Shown one piece after another: positions 1 through 11,200 of a DNA stretch of 64,000 nucleotides. Under the pieces are notes generated by a model that saw only the letters and a list, made by a program, of their open reading frames with translations, was not told where the DNA came from and searched no databases. Every line of letters starts with the position of its first letter. Within the stretch, counting starts at the first letter, position 1. A program made the translations under genes and the position numbers. Source of the DNA: Taudactylus pleione (lineage: Eukaryota; Chordata; Amphibia; Anura; Myobatrachidae); the NCBI GenBank assembly GCA_031769625.1, contig JAUIMM010001245.1:620001-684000 (forward strand), in the 5' to 3' direction.

Positions 1-430
1 AGTAAATAAGGTCGCACAGTGATGACGTCAGCACATGACGCCACACCGTGCTGGATGACAGATTCCGGCAGATCTCCGGGTCACTCCAGTCTCCCGCCCT
101 CGGAGCGGATCCCGCTGTTCCGCCAGGTACCGTCCGTCGCCGCTGACTGTGTCTCCCGGGCCCGGCCGGAGGGTGTCGCCGCTGAGGGCGCAGTGTGGCC
201 GTCGCCATTTTGTTGGTGGGTTAGGATGAGGCAGATCATGGGGGAAAATTGGCTTTTCTGTATGACTGACACAACTCCTGTGCGTTCCCACCAGCTGTCC
301 CTGCATGGGACAGTATCTCCCTCTCTGTACAGCCCGCTGCACCAGTCATTAACCCCCCTGACCATCCATGACCCATTACAGGAGGGACAAAGTGCTCTAC
401 TCCTGGACTTCCATCTTAATTTATGACTGC
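1..430 (+). promoter_or_regulatory. Candidate promoter and noncoding first exon of the zinc-finger gene
   Basis: This CpG-rich stretch is GC-richer than most of what follows. A perfect cAMP-response-element palindrome TGACGTCA lies at 23-30. A good splice donor (CAG|GTACCG) sits at 126/127. Frog KRAB zinc-finger genes usually have a short untranslated first exon, and the first coding exon at 3106 has an acceptor but no upstream exon in view, so this is a plausible site. No transcript evidence is available, and the window edge may cut the promoter. The short open frames here have no recognisable product. Confidence 0.3.
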
Positions 431-637
431 AGTCACCTGTGTTGAACTTATTACTTGATGAGAAATGTGTTTCACCACAGGTGATGGCTATCCTAAATAA
501 AGAGGCAAGCCCAGGAGCAGAGCATTGTGACTATGGGATCCAAATGTCCCTCACCCAGTGTCTCCCAAACTTGGTCCTCAAGGCACTCTTCACAGGCCAG
601 ATTTTAAAGATGTCCATGCTTGAGCACAAGTGACTTA

Positions 638-1546
638 GGGCCTGATTCATCACGGATCGCAACTGCAACCACGTACGCAGATCGGCCGATGGTGCGTACT
701 GCGCATGTGTATATCATACTTGCCTACCCTCCCGATTTGGTCGGGAGCCTCCCGAAAATCGGGTGCCGCTCCCGACCTCCCGGGAAGGCAGGCAATTCTC
801 CCGGCTGCCGCTCACCCCTCCTGTCCCCCCCGCTATAACCCCTGTAACCCCCGCAGCGGATGGTGCCGGTGACGTGATTCGCGTCATTTTGGCCCCGCAC
901 CCTGCTGCACAATGCCTATTTTATCGGCATTGTGAAGCGGGGGCGGGACAAACTGCTGCGATCGCGTGACTCCGCCCCCGCCATGCCCACAAGTGACGTC
1001 ACCTGACCTGCCACTCCCCCTTGTCTCGGCCACGCCCACCCCGTCCTGCCGATCTGGCTGCTCCCTCCCGGAAGGAGCAGCCAGAATGTCGGCAGGTATG
1101 GTGTATATGCACCATAGTGTGCGGGCGCAGCGGCAGCATTGCGATCACGCAGATAGAAAGCCATGGCAGGGTGAGTGACAGGCCATCAGCATGTGGGGGT
1201 GGTGACGGGGGGAGTGGTCGGAGACACACAGGTGTGCCAGTCCGATTGTACGCCGTTACTTGGGCGTGCATAAATTTGCCACTGCGATTGCATACGCAGC
1301 TTGAATAATCACTGCGTGCGACGAGACTTGCAATTTCTGAGACCGGTCAGGGCTGCTGTAATTGTGCGTGACGGGCCGATGTTACCGATGTGTACGCAGG
1401 ACTGCGAGGTATTACGGACGTGAGAAAGCGGTAATGGGCGTCTCAATGCTGGCTGAGCGTTTGCAAACATTAGCATATTTTCGCAGCTGAATTGCATGCG
1501 ATTATGCAGCTGAGATCGCAATAGCTATCCATGCTGAATCAGGCCC
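638..1546. mobile_element. PIF/Harbinger-like MITE (GGGCCTGATTCA ends), middle level
   Basis: The ends GGGCCTGATTCA and TGAATCAGGCCC are inverted repeats, flanked by the 3-bp duplication TTA at 635-637 and 1547-1549. Removing the insert leaves GACTTAATTAG, the expected uninterrupted interior of the outer hAT MITE. Related to the element at 33474-33972 (shared GATCGCAA-type subterminal sequence). It carries a third element inside. Superfamily is inferred from the end sequence and 3-bp duplication only. Confidence 0.8.
715..1100. mobile_element. hAT-like MITE (CATACTTGCC ends), innermost level
   Basis: The ends CATACTTGCC and GGCAGGTATG are inverted, and a perfect 8-bp target duplication GTGTATAT lies at 707-714 and 1101-1108. 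The 8-bp duplication points to hAT. The 386-bp interior is GC-rich with CCCGA/TCGGG stems and encodes nothing recognisable. Confidence 0.85.
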
Positions 1547-1652
1547 TTAATTAGTAGTTAAGTCATTTTTGATTTAACCATCTGCTTACCCAAGGATATC
1601 CTTACAACCTGGACTGTTTTGATGCCTTGAGGACCAAGTTTGGGAAACCTTT

Positions 1653-2499
1653 CACTTCACATATAGGATCTAGCCCCCCATCCCATTACTCCATTCTGTG
1701 TACAGGGCATGTTCTCCTTGGCCCACAATTTTCTACATAGGAGACAAACCTTTGTCGTTCTATAGGGCCAGGAGTCCCCAGTCCATCACATGGGGTGCAT
1801 GCTGTGCCTAAATCTCAGCACTAAATTGAAGTCCAGATATGTGGGACAATCAGAAAGCATTAGAAAACAATCCTATACCTCTTTCCAGGTACGTATTGCT
1901 GGGCCCTGGGTACATGCATCTAAGCACGTCACTCTTGGTACTGTCCTGTAACGGGGCCCTTGTGAGGACTACAATTCCCATCATGCCATGCTTACCGAAT
2001 ATGATTTGAATGCACTTTCTAAATTCTAAGACAAGAACAGACAAAAAGCTTTCTATGCTGTTACCAGTGTTATATGTACCAGTGTACACTCTGCCCGCCC
2101 CTCCCTGTATGTCCTCTAAGCTGGCGGAATAACCATCTCTGTACCTAGGACCATTATATCCCAGCAATTTACATTCCATCCTCCTTATAGGCAAGGAATA
2201 GACAAAATAATGTAGATTAAAAGCTGGCGCTTACAGTAAGGGGCTTATTTACTAAACGCCAGCTTTGCTAAATTGCACATTCAGAAATAAAACTGCATAC
2301 TATTAATGCTGTAAGCGTCATTACTTCCTGACTATTGGTGATTTTAATCAGAGTTAAATAATAGATTGCACCTATGATACTTATCCTTGAGTTTGTGTTT
2401 TGTGTCTACTACTAATGGCAGCTCGGTACATAGAGGTATAATACAGCGTTCTCAGTGGTGAGGCGATTACAGCACGGAGTATATGTTTTATAGGTTTAT
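1653..2499. other. Intron sequence without recognised features
   Basis: No exon with splice borders, transposon ends or repeat array was seen. A short motif near 2238 (GGGGCTTATTTACTAAACG) resembles one end of an amphibian MITE, but no partner end was found. Confidence 0.4.
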
Positions 2500-2802
2500 T
2501 TATTACCTGTTTTATTTCTATAGCACATACATGTTTCGCAGTGAACAGTCACATCAGTCCCTGTGCCAGTGGAGCTTACAATTTATTTTCCCTATCACAA
2601 AGACACACACATGGGTTTATTTTCTTTGTCAGAAGCCAATGAACCTATCCGTATGTTTTTGTAGTGGTAGGAAACCAAAGCACCCAGGGGTAACTCGAAT
2701 GCTTGGGAGAACATACAAACTGCACACAGATAGTACCTTGGTTAGGAATCGAACTCAGGGTTGTGAGACAGCAATGCTAAACACTATGCCAACCCTGCTG
2801 TC
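2500..2802 (-). mobile_element. Old tRNA-derived SINE (DANA/V-SINE-like)
   Basis: Read on the - strand, it starts with a tRNA-like head at about 2800, then the conserved block around TTTGTATGTTCTCCC, and ends in the L2/CR1-like tail containing TTGTAAGCTCCACTGG. It is clearly related to the fresher copy at 52629-52989 but more diverged. Found in the first intron of the zinc-finger gene. Confidence 0.7.
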
Positions 2803-3105
2803 ATATTCATGCTCCTTTCCCTTCCCAGCACAAATCTGACTTGCAAAATCTTTTATGCCCAGATGACTGTTTCTTTGGCGCATTGCATAGGATAGGAATC
2901 CAGCGTCTGTAGCCATGCTTTATCATAGTGGGGAGAAGATGACAGGTAGCCAGTGTACGCTTTACTAATAACTACAGAAACGACATACGTCTTGGTGCTC
3001 AGGGTGTGTTCAGGTGCTGTGATTTGTTCAGGTGCTGTGATTTATAACCTGCTCCGATAATACTGAGATTTAAGTACATTGCACATACTAAATTACTCTT
3101 TACAG

Positions 3106-3256
3106 ACGTCATCCCTGGGTCATGCCTTCCTACAAGGATCAGAGTCGCATTTCTGAGTTCTTACATCACTCCCTTATGATGAACAAGGACAAGATCATGG
3201 AGACAGGAAAGATACTGAATCTGACCCTGGAGATCATATTCCTGCTGACTGGAGAG
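3106..3256 (+). CDS. Zinc-finger gene, first coding exon
   Basis: Acceptor TTTACAG ends at 3105 and donor GAG|GTGAGA follows 3256, phase 0. It codes the conserved anuran block with [10 protein letters not shown] followed by [14 protein letters not shown]. The ATG at 3122 gives an 18-residue extension. The ATGs at 3176 and 3179 fit the family better. Confidence 0.9.
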
Positions 3257-5207
3257 GTGAGACTGGGAGCCAGCGCCCCTAGTGGAGAGTGTTGCACGAA
3301 CGTCCCCGTTAGGTGCTCTTCTGCTGTGAATTGGGTGCTGTTACGTTATACATGACCTTGCGTTACACTGGAAACTTGCACATAAAAATGACTTGTCGAG
3401 CACCTAAAAAGGAAAGGTTTTAACACATATACATGCTACACCGTAGAAATCGGTTTTGAGCTATTTCATAAATATCTTTTATTCTGAGACTCCGGCGTGA
3501 CACTGTTTTGTAGATACCGCATTGCGTATTTTGCTGAGCGCACTGCATTGTGAAAGTATGACGCACGGCTTGGAGTTGGGCTTGCTGTCTGTCTGTTACA
3601 CTCTGCAATAACACGTTACAACAGACAAACATAAATAAAGGTTGTTGTAAGATGGCCGGGGACAGACCGAGAGTCAGACAGACGGCAGCGAGCTGTTACC
3701 TGTTTGTACTTAGTAGGTTCATGGTAAATGTTACTGTGAGGCATAGGGATAGCGTAACCTGCTTCAGAGTCACTGGGTATTCTCTCTCATATTTAGGCAC
3801 CCATGGTAGAAAACAGTAAGAATAATATAATAATTACATTCTGCAAAAAGAAAACCTCACGTCTCTTTATACGACCTCAAATTTATTACTTCACTCCACT
3901 TTACCTAGAAGTTTCTATAAAATGGGATTTACCGATGGCACAACCTAATATGTTCTTGAGTATACTTATTAACTATTGTCATTGTATACAGGATTTTGTG
4001 CTAACAAAGAAGCAGAATGATCCGGCCGCAGGCAGCAATAACTCCTGTCTGTCAGACCAGAGTCCCGTCACGGAGCCTCCATCTTGCTCCCTGGCACATG
4101 AGGGAACTACAGACCAGAAGACTCTGAAACCTGACAGGGCTGCTCTCCGTGTGAGTGAGAAGGTGGGCACAGCGCCATCTGCTGAGATGGAAAGTATAAA
4201 AGAAAAATAGAATTATTCATGTTTTCTCTCACTTGTCTATGTCAGGTCCCGGTGAGGTGTGAGGATGTCGCTGTTTTCTTCTCCGTGGAGGAGTGGGAAT
4301 ATCTGGAGGGACATAAGGAACGTTACAAGGATGTGATCATGGCGAGCCACCAGCCTCCTGTTTCTGCCGGTACGGCATAAGTACTTGTGGTGAATGCTTC
4401 ATTTACACGGAGGCCGCCATTTTGCGAGCTGAGGCACTGTTTCCAGAGAATGCTGGCAATCACTACACAGGGCACCAGAGCCCTGCAATTACTGAGTAAT
4501 AATGGGAATATTGGCCCTCATTCAGAGCCGCTCGCTAGCGGCCGTACGCTTGTTCCGAGCGATGTTCGCACATCTGCGCATGCGTACGGTTTTTAGTACG
4601 CATGCGCGAAGCAGTCAGTGCGGCCGAAAATCGTTTGTACGCTATATAGCGAGTGCCTGCTATTTTGAGTGACAGAATGAGGCGTATATGGGTGGTAACA
4701 GGGGAAGGTGCTTGAAAACGGGGGAGTGGAATTCGAACGCAGGCGTGCTTAAAGGTCAAAACGGGCGTTTTAAGGGAGTGCACAATTAATACAGCAGCGT
4801 CATTGACCACGTCACTTGGTTTTTTTAACTCAGAACTGCTCGCAAAATAGCGGTTGAAAAAACCAACCACAAGAATAGCGAGCAGTTCATACGCTGTACG
4901 ATGTACTCGATTAATCTAATAAATAGCGGACATGACGTATGGTGCGAGCGGCCAGGGGGCGTTTTTATCAAATAAACGAGCGTATGTTTTGCTCGCTCGT
5001 TCAGACTTAGAGGTGTGAACAGACTGCAATTTGCGAACGGATCATTTGAATAGCCACCCCTTGTTTTTGAACGAACGACCGCAAATAGCGAACGGCTCTG
5101 AATCAGGCCCATAGTCATCTACTCCTATTACACATTGGCTATTTAGTCCACCCTGTATTTGCACCACCAGAGAAGCATAGTAACTGATACGTGGCCCTCA
5201 TTCGGTA

Positions 5208-5270
<63 letters not shown>

Positions 5271-8200
5271 CGAATGAGAATATATATAAACACATGCTTA
5301 CCGCCTCCCCCCACATAAACGCACTTTGAGTTGCTACAGCAGGAAGTCGGTGCACATCAAAGCGTATTCCTCCGTGCGCTTGATAAATGAACCCTTCCAT
5401 ATGCAGGCTACACATGCATTTTATATTTGTGTAATGTTATCAACAGGCTGTGACCGTGCCAATTCCGAGAGGACCACAGAGGAAGAGGGAGTACAAAGTC
5501 CCAGTCACCCTCCGAAGCCTGTTCCGGATAATGTCAGCCATGGTCAGTGACATGTACACAGATAGGAATTTTGCTGACCGTGTGTGATCTGTGTGTGATC
5601 CGTGTGTCATCTCTGTGTGTGTGATCCGTGTGTCATCTCTGTGTGTGATCCGTGTGTCATCTGTGTGTGATCTGTGTGTGATCTGTGTGTGATCCGTGTG
5701 TCATCTCTGTGTGTGTGATCCGTGTGTCATCTCTGTGTGTGTTCTGTGTGTGATCCGTGTGTCATCTGTGTGTGATCTGTGTGTGGGTAATTAGTTGGTT
5801 GCAGCTGCCCACAAAGAAAAGTTGTGTATTCTTATTAAAAATATATATATATTTGTAAAAAATAGGCTGCGCAAACCTGTAATCATTACCCAACAATTTA
5901 TCACTATATAATCAATTTGATATTTACTACAAAACTTTCACATGAATCAAGATAAATACAAAAAGTGAAGCAGCATATGCTGTAGAACACTTCATTCATA
6001 ATATGCACAATATAGAGCACAATATAGAGCACAATATAGAGCACAATATAGAGCACAATATAGAGCACAATATAGAGCACCTAGGGTACAATATAGATCA
6101 CCTAGAGCACAATATAGATCACCTAGAGCACAATATAGAGCACAATATAGAACACCTAGAGCACAATATAGAGCACCTAGAGCACAATATAGAGCACCTA
6201 GAGCACAATATAGATCACCTAGAGCACAATATAGATCACCTAGGGTACAATATAGAACACCTAGAGCACAATATAGATCACCTAGGGTACAATATAGATC
6301 ACCTAGAGCACAATATAGATCACCTAGAGTACAATATAGATCACCTAGAGTACAATATAGATCACCTAGAGCACAATATAGATCACCGAGAGTACAATAT
6401 AGATCACCTAGAGCACAATATAGATCACCTAGGGTACAATATAGATCACCTAGAGTACAATATAGATCACCTAGAGCACAATATAGATCACCTAGAGCAC
6501 AATATAGATCACCTAGGGCACAATATAGATCATCTAGAGAACAATATATAGCACCTAGAGTACAATATAGAGCACCTAGGGCACAATATAGATCACCTAG
6601 AGCACAATATAGAACACCTAGGGTACAATATAGATCACCTAGGGTACAATATAGATCACCGAGAGTACAATATAGATCACCTAGAGTACAATATAGATCA
6701 CCTAGACAGGGGTGTATCTAGTGATCCAAGCGCCCCTGGCAATGTAATGGACTGGCGCCCCCCACCCCCCCATGCAGTGCCCCCAGTAGTAATCCCCCAG
6801 TAGTAATCCCTCCTATGCTGCATTGGCCCTAGTAGTAGCCCCCCTATACAGTGCCCCCAGTAGTAGCCCCCCTATACAGTGCCCCCAGTAGTAGACCCCA
6901 GTAGTAGTCCCCCCCCCTATATAAGTGCCCCCAGTAGTGGCCACCCCCCTAAATTGCCCCCAGTATTGACCACCCCTATACAGTGCCCCCAGTAATGGCA
7001 ACCCACCCCCATAAATTGCCCCCAGTCGTGGCCACTCCTATACAGTGCCCCCCAGTAACAGGCATCCCCCCATAAAGTGCCCCCAGTAGCTCCCACCCCC
7101 TATTTCAGTGCCACCCTGTAGTGCCAGGCTTGCATACACAAACACACACACAAAGAACAAAAAAAAAATTCAACTTACCTGATCCCCGCTCCTGACGCGA
7201 CCGCCGCTGTCCGCTCTGAGTCCCGGCCGCTCTTCTCCTGGATGGGAGAGACGTCATGACGTATGACGTCTCTCCCATCACATGCTGCGGGGGGAGCCGG
7301 CCCATTAGTGAGCTCCAGCCGGCTCCCTCCGCGGGCGACGCAGCAGCTAATGAGAGTCTGTCTGACTCTCATTGGCTGGCTGCTATTATAAACACACAGC
7401 TGCCGCTGGCGGCTGTGTGTTTGTAAATGGTGTAGGGCAGACCGCTATCACTGCGGTCTGCCCTACACTTGTGGGGCCGGGGGACTTGTCTACCCCATGG
7501 CTACTGGTGGCACTGCCGGACGGCGCCCCCCTTTTGGTCGGCGCCCCTGGCAAGTGCCATCCTGGCCAATGGGTAGGTACGCCCCTGCACCTAGAGTACA
7601 ATATAGATCGCCTAGAGCACAATATAGATCGCCTAGAGCACAATATAGATCGCCTAGAGCACAATATAGATCGCCTAGAGCACAATATAGATCGCCTAGA
7701 GCACAATATAGAACGCCTAGAGCACAATATAGAGCGCCTAGGGTAGAATATAGATCACCTAGGGTACAATATAGATCACCTAGGGTACAATATAGATCAC
7801 CTAGGGTACAATATAGAACGCCTAGAGCACAATATAGATCGCCTAGAGCACAATATAGATCGCCTAGAGCACAATATAGATCGCCTAGAGCACAATATAG
7901 AACGCCTAGAGCACAATATAGAGCGCCTAGGGTACAATATAGATCACCTAGGGTACAATATAGAGCACCTAGGGCACAATATAGATCACCTAGAGCACAA
8001 TATAGAGCACCTAGAGCACAATATAGATCACCTAGGGTACAATATAGAACACCTAGGGTACAATATAGAACACCTAGGGTACAATATAGATCACCTAGGG
8101 TACAATATAGATCACCTAGGGTACAATATAGATCACCTAGAGCACAATATAGATCACCTAGGGCACAATATAGATCACCTAGGGCACAATATAGAGCACC

Positions 8201-11200
8201 TAGGGCACAATATAGATCATCTAGAGAACAATATATAGCACCTAGAGTACAATATAGAGCACCTAGGGCACAATATAGATCACCTAGAGCACAATATAGA
8301 GCACCTAGGGTACAATATAGATCACCTAGGGTACAATATAGATCACCTAGAGTACAATATAGATCACCTAGACAGGGGTGTATCTAGTGATCCAAGCGCC
8401 CCTGGCAATGTAATGAACTGGCGCCCCCCACCCCCCCATGCAGTGCCCCCAGTAGTAATCCCCCAGTAGTAATCCCTCCTATGCTGCATTGGCCCTAGTA
8501 GTAGCCCCCCTATACAGTGCCCCCAGTAGTAGCCCCCCCCTATACAGTGCCCCCAGTAGTAGACCCCAGTAGTAGTCCCCCCCCCTATATAAGTGCCCCC
8601 AGTAGTCCCCCCTATATAAGTGCCCCCAGTAGTGGCCACCCCCCTAAATTGCCCCCAGTATTGACCACCCCTATACAGTGCCCCCAGTAATGGCAACCCA
8701 CCCCCATAAATTGCCCCCAGTCGTGGCCACTCCTATACAGTGCCCCCCAGTAACAGGCATCCCCCCATAAAGTGCCCCCAGTAGCTGCCACCCCCTATTT
8801 CAGTGCCACCCTGTAGTGCCAGGCTTACATACACAAACACACACACAAAGAACAAAAAAAAAATTCAACTTACCTGATCCCCGCTCCTGACGCGACCGCC
8901 GCTGTCCGCTCTGAGTCCCGGCCGCTCTTCTCCTGGATGGGAGAGACATCATGACGTATGACGTCTCTCCCATCACATGCTGCGGGGGGAGCTGGCCCAT
9001 TAGTGAGCTCCAGCCGGCTCCCTCCGCGGACGACGCAGCAGCTAATGAGAGTCTGTCTGACTCTCATTAGCTGGCTGCTATTACAAACACACAGCTGCCG
9101 CTGGCGGCTGTGTGTTTGTAAATGGTGTAGGGCAGACCGCTATCACTGCGGTCTGCCCTACACTTGTGGGGCCGGGGGACTTGTCCACCCCATGGCTACT
9201 GGTGGCACTGCCGGACGGCGCCCCCCTTTTGGTCGGCGCCCCTGGCAAGTGCCATCCTGGCAAATGGGTAGGTACGCCCCTGCACCTAGAGTACAATATA
9301 GATCGTCTAGAGCACAATATAGATCGCCTAGAGCACAATATAGATCGCCTAGAGCACAATATAGAACGCCTAGAGCACAATATAGAGCGCCTAGAGCACA
9401 ATATAGAACACCTAGAGCACAATATAGATCGCCTAGAGCACAATATTAGATCGCCTAGAGCACAATATTAGATCGCCTAGAGCACAATATTAGAACGCCT
9501 AGAGCACAATATAGAACGCCTAGAGCACAATATAGAACGCCTAAAGCACAATATAGAACACCTAGAGCACAATATAGAACGCCTAGAGCACAATATAGAT
9601 CGCCTAGAGCACAATTTAGATCACTTAAATTGGCCGACACATCTAAAAATAATTTTGTTGCTATGTGTTTGCTGTATCTTGTAACAAAGTTGTACATGAT
9701 GCTCTCCAATAGCTGGGAAAAGGTAACTATGGACAGAATCAAAGCTCCAATGTTAGAATATATGCTGAAGTGTGTTATAAGGTAATATTACCGTCATCAG
9801 AGGATTGTAATCTGGTAGAAGAGCTGATTGAAATGCTGATTGTTGCTCTTAATAACCGGAGCATATATTCTAACATTGGAACTTTGATTCTGTCTATATC
9901 AACCTTTTTCCGTGACATGTACAGTCTATATACACGCTTCACACATGCTTCATTCTCTCTCTACACGCTTCACACATGCTCTACATGCTTCATTCTCACT
10001 CTACGCGCTTCACGCTGGCTGTAAACGCTTATACAACTGATTTTATGTCAGTATCGTAAATGATTTTATCAGAATAACTTACAGATGTGTTTATATTTAG
10101 AGATTTGCTCCTCTCCTATGTTTTTGAAGGAATTTTAGTCACTTTGCTGAACTGGATCAGTCGTCGCACTAGCACCGCTTTCTGTCTACAGTGGAGGCCG
10201 CCATTTTGTTGGCTACACCCATGTCTATGAGAATGTAGATTTCAATTCGCTAGGAACTAATGACCTTCCTGATAGGATGTATTCTCTTGAGCATAAGCTC
10301 CACCCACAACATAGCTGCAATCACATCCTTCCTTTTGTACAGGGGGAGGGATCTCCTCTGCCTTCCAGCCCGCCGCCTGGTACTGTGACGCAGCCGGTGT
10401 CGCATCTGAAAGTCGTGTTGCTCTGACGTTGGGTCAGTGCGGTGCGGCTTTCGGCCACGTCGCAGTGCTGGGCAGGTGGCGGACGGCTGGGGAGAACATT
10501 GCGATGTGTGTTGGAGACATGTAGATTAAATTGCGGCCTTTTCAGACTACACACGATTCCGGATGTTTCCGATGGATCTCTGCTGATTATGATGGCAACT
10601 GCACGCCTGTCAGAGCCTAGTCATTTTTTGGGGGGATGGGTTTGCCGATGATTTTAAAAACCGCTGCTTATTAAATCAGGCGGTTTCTATGCTGTACACA
10701 GGCTAAAATGTAGATGTGCTATTATATTCGGTGTTGTGGCTGTTTTCCCCGTAGTAAATCGGTGGGATGCAAAACCGCTGCCGAACCCGATGCTTAGTAA
10801 ATTTAACCCTTTGTGTGTGTGTTTTATATCCATACTAAACCATAATTTACTCACATTTTACAATTACAATATCATTAACATGCTTAATTAGTCATTTTGT
10901 AACGAAAAAATAATGTTCTGCAGATATGTCAAACTCTGTTTCCATTCCCTGTAGATGGACGTAATCCTAGGAATCCCCCAGACCGATGTGAGACCCCTCT
11001 GTACTCTCCAGGGTCTACAGAGGAGGAGAGCAGGACTGTGATACAGGAATATCAGGTAGGGGAACCTGGTCTGACCTCTCCCAGCTCTGCTTCCTCACAT
11101 GTCTCACATTGCAGTATATTGTGTTATTCTCATGTCCTCTCCCTGTGTGTGAGCCTTAAAGAGATGTCCCGTGTAATGTGTAGATGGGACACGAATGTGA

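Larger units (their letters stand above)
556..1652. mobile_element. hAT-type MITE, outermost of a three-level nest
   Basis: The left end (CAGTGTCTCCCAAACTTGG, then TCCTCAAGGCA) is mirrored at 1619-1650 (TGCCTTGAGGACC, then AAGTTTGGGAAACC). This is a common vertebrate hAT-like MITE end. The halves are separated by a later insertion at 638-1546. The outer 8-bp duplication is not clear, so the right border is approximate. No coding capacity. Confidence 0.7.

Noticed and set aside
1850..2194. 114-codon - strand frame
   Set aside because: No recognised domain and no splice signals. It is within an intron of the zinc-finger gene.
6003..6551. 182-codon frame of NIDHLEH repeats
   Set aside because: Same 21-bp minisatellite in another frame, with no other coding evidence.
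7497..8387. 296-codon open frame encoding repeated YRSPRAQ units
   Set aside because: A 21-bp repeat keeps any stop-free frame open. Similar frames occur on both strands. No start context or non-repeat domain.
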